Part shown: piece after piece, positions 52,827 to 64,000 of the stretch
Position numbering within the stretch: position 1 is the stretch's first letter
Layout of the letters: every line of letters begins with the position of its first letter
Assembly: GCF_024139115.2 (NCBI RefSeq)
Contig: NC_085139.1
Location: forward strand, 66,631,203 to 66,695,202
From: Armigeres subalbatus
Lineage: Eukaryota; Arthropoda; Insecta; Diptera; Culicidae
Length of the DNA: 64,000 bases
Reading direction: 5' to 3'
The notes under the pieces: generated by a model
Seen by the model: the letters and a program-made list of their open reading frames with translations, nothing else
Told to the model about the DNA's origin: nothing
Databases searched by the model: none
Program-made: the position numbers and the translations under genes

Positions 52827-53133
52827 ACCTCCTGTCTCGTCGGAGGGCCGTCGTGTCAGGGCTGTTTAGCGTCCCACCTAACACCAGGACTTGGGCTTGT
52901 GCGCTTTGAGCGGCACACGGTCGCTTTGGTGGGGCCTACTTGCGGATACATGCAGCTTTTTATAAAGGTTTAACAGGGCCCACTGTCAAACCCCACCACA
53001 TCCTAGGCAAGCCCCACAACTCGCAGATGGCCTGGGGAGGGATCGTCAAGCCCTTGGACATAGTCCCTGCTGCCCGAACAAACAAAACTAAACTTCTCAT
53101 ATTATATAAAACTCGAGAATTTTACAATTTTGA

Positions 53134-53397
53134 CTTCACTTGTCATAAGACGAGTTTATACCATCCCATTGAATTCCACCACTTAATTGTATCTTGACAG
53201 ATACGTATTTCGACCTCAACAGTAAGGCCGTCTTCAGTGTCTCGCACTTGACTCGACTTCGACTGTCAAGTACGTCGAGTCAAGTACGAGACACTGAAGA
53301 CGGCCTTACTGTTGAGGTCGAAATACGTATCTGTCAAGATACAATTAAGTGGTGGAATTCAATGGGATGGTATAAACTCGTCTTATGACAAGTGAAG
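53134..53397. mobile_element. 264-bp fold-back MITE with about 120-bp arms
   Basis: CTTCACTTGTCATAAGACGA through TTCCACCACTTAATTGTATC, TTGACAGATACGTATTTCGA, CCTCAACAGTAAGGCCGTC and TTCAGTGTCTCG pairs nearly perfectly with the right arm; the loop is about 16 bases. The outer parts equal the 101-bp hairpin at 40182-40282. Confidence 0.85.
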
Positions 53398-54634
53398 ACA
53401 TTCCACTAAAAAGCTCAAAATAATTTTCTTATCAATTTTGACTTAATTACATAAATATATCAGTTACTTTCAAAATGTAAAATTTTAATTGTATCTAAAA
53501 AATTGTATGTTTTGAATATTGCTCGAAACCAGTGTTGTCTCAAAAGTAATTAAAATATCAATTTTGTATATTCATGAATGATGGGACTTGCTAGGTTCTT
53601 CATTTTACCAGACGGTTTTACGTAGTTTACGTCGGGCGGTCGTGTCTTGTACACAACCCTTATTATTTTTCATTCAAATTCCAAACAATTTTCCTTGTAA
53701 ATTCCAAAAAACCTTCCCCATGAAATTCCAAAGAAATTCTCGGGCAAACATCAAAGTAGTTCCCGTGGAAAATAAAAAAAATCAAATAAGTAATTTGAAA
53801 AAAAAACTAAGAGATTTTTTTGTACAAATTTTTAAAAAATCTCCCGGAGAAGATCGCAGCAAGCCATGCGCGCGGATGGTTGGTTTTGAATTTGCTGGTT
53901 TTGAATTTGCTGTCACGTCACGTTGCTTGTTCGTTCGCGCAAGAAACAGATTCGGCTGATGTTTATATTTTGCATGTACTGGAAAAGTGTTTTGAAGTTT
54001 AGAATTTACCTTTAACAAAGTGTATTTCTTAATTGAGTGCGCGAAGTCGTTTGTGTATACCGGTGATGTGTGAAGTGAATTGTTCGTGGAAGTGATTGGA
54101 GCAATTTGGTGAGATTGTTTCAATATGTTTTTATATGATTCCAAAATTAAATGCGCGCTGGATTAAAAAAATCCGGAAGTTATTTATCCAATTGATAATG
54201 GTAGCATAAACAGGCGGGGCTTATTGCTAGTGAAAGTGACCTCGGACTGGACGTGAGTTACCAGGCAGTCTGAAATGGGTCACTGGAGCTGCAGTAGAGC
54301 TAGCACCTTCTAACTCCCGGGCTAAAGCTGACTTTATTAAAGACAGCTTTCTTCCATAATACCACTGCCGGACAGTGGGGGTTAGATTGAAGATACACAC
54401 ACACAATTTAAAAAAATCTCCCGGTAATGCCTTGAAATATCCAGAAAAAATGCAAAAAAAAAAATTACGAGAAAACGAACGCAATGAAAAAAATCACCAC
54501 GTCGATTCACGCCGCCGCCGTCGCCGGCTGAAATGGCGTTCGGCGTGGCGCCGAAAACGCCGCCGCCGCCGACCAAAATTATGACAAACGCCGCCGCCGA
54601 CGATTTTGGGACCGGCGCACACCTCTAATCATGA

Positions 54635-56969
54635 ATGATATTATATTGATATTATAAAAACAAAGAGAGCTGCATCGATCCAACATGTGCTGTTCCCTGG
54701 AAAAAGCCAAATTTGAGTTATTTTCAGCATAGTCTATAGACTAGACTAGACTACCATTTTGAAGGAGTGGCATTTTCATTTTGGTCAAATGGCGTTTTCT
54801 TCCAAATGACTTTCGGTCTAATTGGTTTGTATGGTTAATTGATGTTTCGGCCATAAAATTCGAAATAGTTCCCTCAGCCAAATAACTTTTGGCCAAACGG
54901 CCCGTCAAAAGTTTTTTTTTCAAAACTTAATTTAAAAAAAAAAGAGTAGTTTCAAAATGTTTGATTTCACAAAACTCTTTCGGTTATACCTGTTTAGCTC
55001 TGAAAAACAGCCATCATTCCGTGCGTAACACTTTTTTTCTATCTCCCTACGCTTCTCACGCCTGTGACCGAACGATGATCGGTGTGATGGGAAAACTTAA
55101 TTATATTCCGATTTTATCGCGCGAAAAGGTGCGGCGGGGGCTTTCGACGATGATGACGGGTTTTTACTTCGGACTACGAGGGCTTTACCTCGGTCTTTCG
55201 CACTTTCGAGAAAGTTGCGGCGGCAGCTTGAAGTAAAAACCGTTTATGTGGCAAAGCTGTATGGCAGCAGCCCGGTCGTAGGTCAGTGATGCGACAAAGG
55301 GGAATTTGTACTGGACTTATTGGATTTCAACGAACGCTAATCTAATTCGTTGCCTTCTGGGAGGTGATGGGATACCAACTTGGATACCGAAAATAAGAGC
55401 CATTTATTGATCCTTGTTGGCTTAGCTTGTCGATATCGCATAGTTCACAAAATTCGCAAGGGATACGCTTGTCTTGTGGTATAACAAGGAAACATAATTT
55501 TGAATTTGTTTCGCGAGGTGTATGCAATTGAATAAAGTAAGTAACTTTGATACTTAGAAGGTATGTGGAAGACACTAATTCATAAATCGATACAATATAA
55601 ATAATCTGCTCTTCAATCTGATTACAGTTACACTAATTGAGGGTTATTTGTGGTGATTCTGAAATATATTGGAACCCAGCTGGAGCATGATTTTATTGTG
55701 CTACGTTTTCAATGTGACAGTGCAACACTGATTAGATATGGGAAACTTTTTCCTGGTCAGCACTTGATATCCTCCTGCAGCCGTCCATACTTTCTTATTC
55801 AAACACTAACTGGATCCATTCAGTAACGACGATTATGTGTTATCTGTGATTTCACTTGCAATGTATTACTGCGGTTTATCGACCATTATATTTTTCGCAT
55901 TTTGTTTCTTGCCTGTTGGTTTAAAAAGTTATTTAAGGTTGACGTTTAGTTCGTAAATGGTACCTGCAAGTAGCAAACTTCCTTCCGGCGCGTTCCGGGA
56001 CTGATGTTCCTAATGCATTTGATTAATTGTCTGTAATTTCGTTGTCAAGGTGTGCGCTTTTGACAAACTTTATAAAGCATTGAATTCGCTCCCGGACAGG
56101 TTCGCCTTAACAATTCCTCGGAAAACTACAAACGAAGAAATCGTTTATACCGTCTTAATTCCTTTGTCTCTGGCTGGTGACAATCGACAGATTCGGAAAA
56201 TGCGGGAAATCTGATTTTAAATCAGAGCGAGTGAAGACATCCGAGCCCCGAACGGCACAAACTTGTGAAATAAAACTAACTAACTTTACGCCGGAAAAAA
56301 AGTTCACACTCTAACAAAGGATAAAGTGTCATTTATTGCCGTTCGTTTGTTCTCCATGGAACGGTACGCTATCCGGTAGGTCAATAAAAAAACTGTCCCC
56401 GGTCCTCGGGAAAGTTTTGTCCAAAATTGGTAAAGTTTTCCAGCTTTCCACGCGGTGTTATTCGATCCATAAAATTGAATTACCGTGTAAAACTTGACAA
56501 ATCTGATTGAAAAAATGGTAGGCCCCTTCTGGTGTCCAATCAGGCGCCCTGGTGTGTGATGTTCATATCGAAAATACCTACCTGCTACAATCAGGATCAG
56601 CACTGTCATCAGAAGTTCTAAAAATTGAGCAATCAGTTTTTATGCAGCCTATCAATTCTGCACCCCTTTGAAAGGCAGGAGCATGGTGAAGCGTTTTCAA
56701 ATCCCGCAAAATATGCTACATCAAGCTCAACAAATGCTATTTTTCCACTTCGAAGATTTCGTGTCGGGGCCCGCTAGCGCTGGCAGAATCCATTTTAATT
56801 GACCTAACCTTGTTTTTCTCGATGAATCCGATTTGAAATTTGGATTCGTGTTTGATATAGGTTGGGAAATAAATCAAAAACCGTTTGATGTGGATTACGC
56901 TGCGGGACTCGAAGCCAGTTCATCCAATTATTTACACATGAATACAAGAAGCAGATATTTTAACTCCTT
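54635..56969. other. Unassigned DNA, no gene recognised
   Basis: A small degenerate patch of GGTCAAATGGCG / TCGGCCATAAAATTCG units lies at about 54770-54910. About 55080-55250 is GC-richer (GGTGCGGCGGGGGCTTTC) with no recognisable frame. The rest is AT-rich and without visible structure. Confidence 0.4.
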
Positions 56970-56973
56970 AAGG

Positions 56974-57015
56974 TCACGCGAGCACTTTGAAACTTGGATT
57001 CTGTCAGGAGTGACC
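56974..57015. mobile_element. Deletion remnant of TTAA MITE (42 bp)
   Basis: GGTCA joined to CGCGAGCACTTTGAAACTTG and GGATTCTGTCAGGAGTGACC. Flanked by TTAA (56970-56973) and a mutated TTAT (57016-57019). It equals the right arm of 20094-20313 plus five bases of the left end. Confidence 0.7.
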
Positions 57016-57020
57016 TTATA

Positions 57021-57183
57021 GAAGATCCATTAATTACGTAACGCAAAAATTTAACTTTACAACCCCCTTTCCCACTTTGTCGCACTTTTTGGATTAAGCA
57101 TCTGAAAATTTTGTATGGATCGTAATACTTTCATTCCGTTCTCGCTCTCCCTCTAAGTGTGACGTAATTTATGTACGATCCGT
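57021..57183. mobile_element. Palindromic MITE, GATCCATTAATTACG ends (copy 3)
   Basis: AGATCCATTAATTACGTAAC at the left and GTGACGTAATTTATGTACGATCC-type sequence at the right, with CCCCCTTTCCC in the middle. Third member of the 18153 family; it abuts the satellite. Confidence 0.65.
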
Positions 57184-57204
57184 TATCGATTTTTTTTCTT
57201 GGAT

Positions 57205-60200
57205 TTGAATTGGACTGGAATTGGATTTGGATTGGATTTGGATTGGATTTGGATTGGATTTGGATTGGATTTGGATTGGATTTGGATTGGATTTGGATTG
57301 GATTTGGATTGGATTTGGATTGGATTTGGATTGGATTTGGATTGGATTTGGATTGGTTTGGTTGGTTGGATTGGTTTGGTTGGTTGGATTGGTTGGGTTG
57401 GTTTGGATTGGTTTGGATTGGTTTGGTTGGTTTGGATTGGTTTGGATTGGTTTGGATTGGTTGGATTGGTTTGGATTGGTTTGGATTGGTTTGGATTGGT
57501 TTGGATTGGTTTGGTTGGTTTGGATTGGTTTGGATTGGTTTGGATTGGTTTGGATTGGTTTGGATTGGTTTGGATTGGTTTGGTTGGTTTGGATTGGTTT
57601 GGATTGGTTTGGATTGGTTTGGATTGGTTTGGATTGGTTTGGATTGGTTTGGATTGGTTTGGATTGGTTTGGATTGGTTTGGATTGGTTTGGTTGGTTTG
57701 GATTGGTTTGGATTGGTTTGGATTGGTTTGGATTGGTTTGGATTGGTTTGGATTGGTTTGGATTGGTTTGGTTGGTTTGGATTGGTTTGGATTGGTTTGG
57801 ATTGGTTTGGATTGGTTTGGTTGGTTTGGTTGGTTTGGGATTGGTTTGGATTGGTTTGGATTGGTTTGGTTGGTTTGGATTGGTTTGGATTGGTTTGGAT
57901 TGGTTTGGATTGGTTTGGATTGGTTTGGATTGGTTTGGTTGGTTTGGATTGGTTTGGTTGGTTTGGATTGGTTTGGATTGGTTTGGATTGGTTTGGATTG
58001 GTTTGGATTGGTTGGATTGGTTTGGTTTGGTTGGTTTGGTTGGTTTGAATTGGTTTGGATTGGTTTGGATTGGTTTGGTTGGTTTGGATTGGTTATGATT
58101 GGTTTGGTTGGTTTGGTTTGGATTGGTTTGAATTGGTTTGGATTGGTTTGGATTGGTTTGGATTGGTTTGGATTGGTTTGGATTGGTTTGGTTGGTTTGG
58201 ATTGGACTTGGATTGGTTTGGATTGGTTTGGATTGGTTTGGATTGGTTTGGATTGGACTTGGATTGGACTTGGATTGGTTTGGATTGGTTTGGATTGGTT
58301 TGGATTGGTTTGGATTGGTTTGGTTGGTTTGGATTGGTTTGGATTTGGATTGGTTGCATTGGTTTGGATTGGTTTGGTTGGTTTGGATTGGTTTGGATTG
58401 GTTTGGATTGGTTTGGATTGGTTTGGATTGGTTTGGTTGGTTTGGATTGGTTTGGATTGGTTTGGATTGGTTTGGATTGGTTTGGTTGGTTTGGTTGGTT
58501 TGGATTGGTTTGGATTGGTTTGGTTGGTTTGGGATTGGTTTGGTTGGTTTGGATTGGTTTGGATTGGTTTGGATTGGTTTGGATTGGTTTGGATTGGTTT
58601 GGATTGGTTTGGATTGGTTTGGATTGGTTTGGTTGGTTTGGATTGGTTTGGATTGGTTTGGATTGGTTTGGTTGGTTTGGATTGGTTTGGTTGGTTTGGA
58701 TTGGTTTGGATTGGTTTGGATTGGTTTGGTTGGTTTGGATTGGTTTGGATTGGTTTGGATTGGTTTGGATTGGTTTGGTTGGTTTGGATTGGTTTGGTTG
58801 GTTTGGTTGGTTTGGATTGGTTTGGATTGGTTTGGATTGGTTTGGATTGGTTTGGATTGGTTTGGATTGGTTTGGTTGGTTTGGATTGGTTTGGATTGGT
58901 TTGGATTGGTTTGGTTGGTTTGGATTGGTTTGGATTGGTTTGGATTGGATTTGGATTGGTTTGGATTGGTTTGGATTGGTTTGGATTGGTTTGGTTGGAT
59001 TTGGTTGGTTGGTTGGTTTGGATTGGTTTGGATTGGTTTGGATTGGTTTGGATTGGTTTGGATTGGTTTGGATTGGTTTGGATTGGTTTGGTTGGTTTGG
59101 TTGGTTTGGATTGGTTGGATTGGATTTTTGTTTGGTTTGGTTTGGTTTGGATTGGTTTGGATTGGTTTGGATTGGTTTGGATTGGTTTGGATTGGTTTGG
59201 ATTGGTTGGATTCGATTTGGATTGGTTTGGATTGGTTGATTGGTTGGTTTGGATTGGTTTGGATTGGTTTGGATTGGTTTGGTTGGTTTGGATTGGTTTG
59301 GATTGGTTGGTTGGATTGGTTTGGATTGGTTTGGTTCGGTTTGGATTGGTTTGGATTGGTTTGGATTGGTTTGGATTGGTTTGGATTGGTTTGGATTGGT
59401 TTGGTTGGTTTGGATTGGTTTGGATTGGTTTGGATTGGTTTGGATTGGTTTGGATTGGTTTGGTTGGTTTGGTTGGTTTGGTTGGTTTGGATTGGTTTGG
59501 ATTGGTTTGGATTGGTTTGGTTGGTTTGGATTGGTTTGGATTGGTTTGGATTGGTTTGGTTGGTTTGGATTGGTTTGGATTGGTTTGGATTGGTTTGGAT
59601 TGGTTTGGATTGGTTTGGATTGGTTTGGATTGGTTTGGATTGGTTTGGATTGGTTTGGATTGGTTTGGTTGGTTTGGATTGGTTTGGATTGGTTTGGATT
59701 GGTTTGGATTGGTTTGGTTGGTTTGGATTGGTTTGGTTGGTTTGGATTGGTTTGGATTGGTTTGGATTGGTTTGGATTGGTTTGGATTGGTTGGATTGGA
59801 TGGTTTGGATTGGTTGGTTTGGATTGGTTTGGATTGGTTGGATTGGTTTGGATTGGTTTGGTTGGTTTGGTTGGTTTGGATTGGTTGGTTGGTTGGATTG
59901 GTTTGGATTGGTTTGGTTGGTTTGGTTGGTTTGGTTGGTTTGGATTGGTTTGGTTGGTTTGGATTGGTTTGGTTTGGATTGGTTTGGATTGGTTGGATTG
60001 GTTTGGATTGGATGTGGATTGGTTTGGATTGGTTTGGATTGGTTTGGTTGGTTTGGATTGGTTTGGATTGGTTTGGATTGGTTTGGATTGGTTTGGTTGG
60101 TTTGGATTGGTTTGGATTGGTTTGGATTGGTTTGGATTGGTTTGGTTGGTTTGGATTGGTTTGGATTGGTTTGGATTGGTTTGGATTGGTTTGGATTGGT

Positions 60201-63200
60201 TTGGATTGGTTTGGATTGGTTTGGATTGGTTTGGATTGGTTTGGTTGGTTTGGATTGGTTTGGTTGGTTTGGATTGGTTTGGATTGGTTTGGATTGGTTT
60301 GGATTGGTTTGGATTGGTTTGGTTGGTTTGGATTGGTTTGGTTGGTTTGGATTGGTTTGGATTGGTTTGGATTGGTTTGGATTGGTTTGGTTGGTTGGAT
60401 TGGTTTGGATTGGTTTGGATTGGTTTGGATTGGTTTGGATTGGTTTGGTTGGTTTGGTTGGTTTGGATTGGTTTGGATTGGTTTGGATTGGATTGGTTTG
60501 GATTGGTTTGGATTGGTTTGGTTGGTTTGGATTGGTTGGATTGGTTTGGATTGGTTTGGATTGGTTTGGATTGGTTTGGTTGGTTTGGTTGGTTTGGATT
60601 GGTTTGGATTGGTTTGGTTGGTTTGGATTGGTTTGGATTGGTTTGGATTGGTTTGGATTGGTTTGGATTGGTTTGGATTGGTTTGGATTGGTTTGGATTG
60701 GTTTGGATTGGTTTGGATTGGTTTGGATTGGTTTGGATTGGTTTGGATTGGTTTGGATTGGTTTGGATTGGTTTGGATTGGTTTGGATTGGTTTGGATTG
60801 GTTGGTTGGTTGGATTGGTTTGGTTGGTTTGGATTGGTTTGGATTGGTTTGGTTGGTTTGGTTGGTTTGGTTGGTTTGGATTGGTTTGGTTGGTTTGGTT
60901 GGTTGGATTGGTTTGGATTGGTTTGGATTGGTTGGATTGGTTTGGATGGGTTTGGATTGGTTTGGATTGGTTTGGTTGGTTTGATTTGGTTTGGATTGGT
61001 TTGGATGGTTTGGATTGGTTTGGATTGGTTTGGTTGGTTTGGTTGGTTTGGTTGGTTTGGATTGGTTTGGTTGGTTTGGATTGGTTTGGATTGGTTTGGG
61101 ATTGGTTTGGGTTGGTTTGGATTGGTTTGGATTGGTTTGGATTGGTTTGGATTGGGTTTGGATTGGTTTGGATTGGTTTGGATTGGTTGGATTTGGATTG
61201 GTTTGGATTGGTTTGGATTGGGTTTGGTTTGGATTGGTTTGGATTGGTTTGGATTGGTTTGGATTGGTTTTGATTGGTTTGGTTGGTTTGGATTGGTTTG
61301 GATTGGTTTGGTTTGATTTGGATTGGTTTGGGTTGGTTGGATTGGTTTGGATTGGTTGGATTGGTTTGGATTGGTTTGGATTGGTTTGGATTGGTTTGGA
61401 TTGGTTTGGATTGGGTTTGGATTGGTTTGGTTGGTTTGGATTGGTTTGGATTGGTTTGGTTGGTTTGGTTGGTTTGGATTGGTTTGGATTGGTTTGGATT
61501 GGTTTGGTTGGTTTGGATTGGTTTGGATTGGTTTGGATTGGTTTGGATTGGTTTGGTTGGTTTGGATTGGTTTGGATTGGTTTGGATTGGTTTGGATTGG
61601 TTTGGATTGGTTTGGATTGGTTTGGATTGGTTTGGATTGGTTTGGTTGGTTTGGATTGGTTTGGATTGGTTTGGATTGGTTTGGGATTGGTTTGGTTGGT
61701 TTGGATTGGTTTGGATTGGTTTGGATTGGTTTGGATTGGTTTGGATTGGTTTGGATTGGTTTGGATTGGTTTGGATTGGATTTGGGTTGGTTTGGATTGG
61801 TTTGGATTGGTTTGGTTTGGTTTGGATTGGTTTGGATTGGTTTGGATTGGTTTGGATTGGTTTGGATTGGTTTGGATTGGTTTGGATTGGTTTGGATTGG
61901 GTTTGGATTGGGTTTGGATTGGTTTGGATTGGTTTGGATTGGTTTGGATTGGTTTGGATTGGTTTGGTTGGTTTGGATTGGTTTGGATTGGATTTGGATT
62001 GGTTTGGATTGGTTTGGATTGGTTTGGATTGGTTTGGATTGGTTTGGATTGGTTTGGATTGGTTTGGATTGGTTTGGATTGGTTTGGATTGGTTTGGTTG
62101 GTTTGGATTGGTTTGGATTGGTTTGGATTGGTTTGGGATTGGTTTGGATTGGTTTGGATTGGTTTGGATTGGTTGGATTGGTTTGGGATTGGTTTGGATT
62201 GGTTTGGATTGGTTTGGATTGGTTTGGTTTGGATTGGTTTGGTTGGTTTGGATTGGTTTGGTTGGTTTGGTTGGTTTGGATTGGTTTGGATTGGTTTGGA
62301 TTGGTTGGATTGGTTTGGATTGGTTTGGTTGGTTTGGTTGGTTTGGATTGGTTTGGTTGGTTTGGATTGGTTTGGATTGGTTTGGATTGGTTTGGTTGGT
62401 TTGGATTGGTTTGGATTGGTTTGGTTGGTTTGGATTGGTTTGGTTGGTTTGGATTGGTTTGGATTGGTTTGGATTGGTTTGGTTGGTTTGGATTGGTTTG
62501 GATTGGTTTGGATTGGTTTGGATTGGTTTGGATTGGTTTGGATTGGTTTGGATTGGTTTGGATTGGTTTGGATTGGTTTGGATTGGTTGGATTGGTTTGG
62601 TTGGTTTGGATTGGTTTGGATTGGTTTGGATTGGTTTGGATTGGTTTGGATTGGTTTGGTTGGTTTGGATTGGTTTGGATTGGTTTGGATTGGTTGGATT
62701 GGTTTGGATTGGTTTGGATTGGTTTGGATTGGTTTGGGATTGGTTTGGTTGGTTTGGATTGGTTTGGATTGGTTTGGATTGGTTTGGATTGGTTTGGATT
62801 GGTTTGGATTGGTTTGGATTGGTTTGGATTGGTTTGGATTGGTTGGATTGGTTTGGATTGGTTTGGATTGGATTTGGATTGGTTGGGTTGGTTTGGTTGG
62901 TTTGGTTGGTTTGGATTGGTTTGGATTGGTTTGGATTGGTTTGGATTGGTTTGGATTGGTTTGGATTGGTTTGGATTGGTTTGGATTGGTTTGGATTGGG
63001 TTTGGATTGGGTTTGGTTGGTTTGGATTGGTTTGGTTGGTTTGGATTGGTTTGGATTGGTTGGATTGGTTTGGATTGGTTTGGATTGGTTTGGATTGGTT
63101 TGGATTGGTTTGGTTGGTTTGGATTGGTTTGGATTGGTTTGGATTGGTTTGGTTGGTTTGGATTGGTTTGGATTGGTTTGGATTGGTTTGGATTGGTTTG

Positions 63201-64000
63201 GTTGGTTTGGATTGGTTTGGTTGGTTTGGATTGGTTTGGATTGGTTTGGATTGGTTTGGATTGGTTTGGATTGGTTTGGTTGGTTTGGATTGGTTTGGAT
63301 TGGTTTGGATTGGTTTGGATTGGTTTGGATTGGTTTGGATTGGTTTGGATTGGTTTGGATTGGTTTGGATTGGTTTGGATTGGTTTGGTTGGTTTGGATT
63401 GGTTTGGTTGGATTGGATTGGTTTGGATTGGTTTGGATTGGTTTGGTTGGTTTGGATTGGTTTGGTTGGTTTGGTTGGTTTGGATTGGTTTGGATTGGTT
63501 TGGATTGGTTTGGTTGGTTTGGTTGGTTTGGATTGGTTTGGATTGGTTTGGATTGGTTTGGATTGGTTTGGATTGGTTTGGATTGGTTTGGATTGGTTTG
63601 GTTGGTTTGGTTGGTTTGGATTGGTTTGGATTGGTTTGGTTGGTTTGGATTGGTTTGGATTGGTTTGGATTGGTTTGGATTGGTTTGGTTGGTTTGGATT
63701 GGTTTGGTTGGTTTGGATTGGTTGGTTTGGTTGGTTTGGATTGGTTTGGTTGGTTTGGATTGGTTTGGATTGGTTTGGATTGGTTTGGATTGGTTTGGTT
63801 GGTTTGGATTGGTTGGATTGGTTTGGATTGGTTTGGATTGGTTTGGATTGGTTTGGATTGGTTTGGATTGGTTTGGTTGGTTTGGATTGGTTTGGATTGG
63901 TTGGATTGGTTTGGTTGGTTTGGATTGGTTTGGATTGGTTTGGATTGGTTTGGATTGGTTTGGATTGGTTTGGATTGGTTTGGTTGGTTTGGATTGGTTT
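57205..64000 (+). repeat. (TTTGGATTGG)n satellite, at least 6.8 kb, runs off the window
   Basis: A 10-bp unit TTTGGATTGG repeated about 680 times, mixed with a 9-bp variant TTTGGTTGG and rare TTTGGGATTGG, GGTTGGATTGG and CCC-free changes. The first about 140 bases use an 11-bp unit ATTTGGATTGG. The plus strand has almost no C. Neither strand of the unit contains a stop in any frame, so frames of up to 1381 codons (W, G, L, D, I, F, V only) arise; these are not genes. Confidence 0.95.

Larger units (their letters stand above)
49780..53076 (-). mobile_element. RTE-clade retrotransposon (JAM1-like), full length, frameshifted
   Basis: A 3.3-kb minus-strand element with an exact 15-bp duplication AACAAACAAAACTAA (49765-49779, 53077-53091). 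It has a 5' leader of about 250 bases, one main ORF (APE then RT) and a very short 3' UTR ending TAAATAATAAAATAA. A single ORF, short 3' UTR and no RNase H fit the RTE clade; JAM1 of Aedes aegypti is the nearest name I recall. Copy 2 at 19535-22010 and the fragment at 5105-5300 are relatives. Confidence 0.85.
44323..54626. mobile_element. TAGAG...TGTGCGCCG hAT-type element with many nested insertions (copy B)
   Basis: Left end TAGAGTTGTGCGCCGCCGCG and inverted right end TAGAGGTGTGCGCCGG match each other and copy A (4867-10743). Exact 8-bp direct repeats ATCATGAA flank the pair (44315-44322, 54627-54634). GC-rich CGCCGCCG stretches lie inside both ends. Near both ends (44460-44720, 53660-53770) are degenerate GAAATTCC / GGAAGTTCC phrases like the satellite of copy A. 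The 10.3-kb span is mostly later insertions, so the original element was much shorter. No transposase recognised. Confidence 0.65.

Noticed and set aside
57171..61316. 1381-codon open frame rich in Trp, Gly, Leu
   Set aside because: It is the TTTGGATTGG satellite read in frame; neither strand of the unit contains a stop codon, so long frames are inevitable. The start lies in unrelated flanking DNA.
1..64000. Endogenous non-retroviral virus sequence
   Set aside because: Mosquito genomes often carry such insertions beside LTR elements, so I looked for polymerase, nucleoprotein or glycoprotein-like frames, but recognised none.

Overview
The window looks like repeat-dominated, non-coding DNA from a culicine mosquito, most likely Aedes aegypti or a close relative. 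The clues are tRNA-derived SINEs of the Feilai type, a BEL/Pao LTR element, Jockey-, CR1-like and RTE-clade retrotransposons, many palindromic MITEs, and an AT-rich background. The species assignment is inference from the repeat families. I see no intact host gene. The only host-gene-like sequence is a broken WD40-repeat fragment at about 2.55-2.85 kb.

Layout. 0-4.9 kb: AT-rich DNA with MITEs, the WD40 pseudogene and one copy of a promoter-like repeat, called PR repeat here (CCAAT and TATA boxes; four copies in the window). 4.87-10.74 kb: a non-autonomous hAT-type transposon (TIR TAGAC...TGCGCCG, 8-bp duplication ATTTTGAC) largely filled by a 24-bp satellite, into which a second hAT family (TIR CAGCGGTTCTCAACC, duplication CTTTAGAG) has inserted, carrying its own satellite. 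11-13.2 kb: two tRNA-derived SINEs, one inside a fold-back element. 13.7-18.1 kb: a broken CR1-like retrotransposon on the minus strand, split by a 1.24-kb non-autonomous retroelement whose 5' end resembles the RTE 5' leader. 18.1-22.0 kb: MITE, Feilai-like SINE, hairpin and an RTE copy that lacks its endonuclease region and is interrupted by two adjacent TTAA MITEs. 22-29.6 kb: unassigned DNA plus arrays of a composite repeat (GGCCAAATGACC units joined to GTGAGAAGTGAG units). 29.6-34.7 kb: a complete-ended BEL/Pao element with LTRs and AATAT duplication but defective coding. 35.2-39.5 kb: a Jockey element with gag and pol, inserted just downstream of the TATA box of a PR repeat. 40-43.2 kb: hairpins, a TA-flanked MITE and a second copy of the satellite-bearing hAT (duplication CTCTATTG). 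44.3-54.6 kb: a pair of TAGAG...TGTGCGCCG ends with 8-bp duplication ATCATGAA, enclosing about 10.3 kb that includes PR repeats, a truncated Jockey tail, a full-length but frameshifted RTE element and a 264-bp hairpin. 57.2-64.0 kb: a (TTTGGATTGG)n satellite that runs off the window.

Nothing here works as a host pathway. The locus is a stratified record of transposition: several insertions are dated relative to each other by nesting and by exact target-site duplications. The most notable pattern is that two different hAT families each carry a private, palindromic-unit satellite. All long ORFs in the satellites are by-products of unit composition and not genes.
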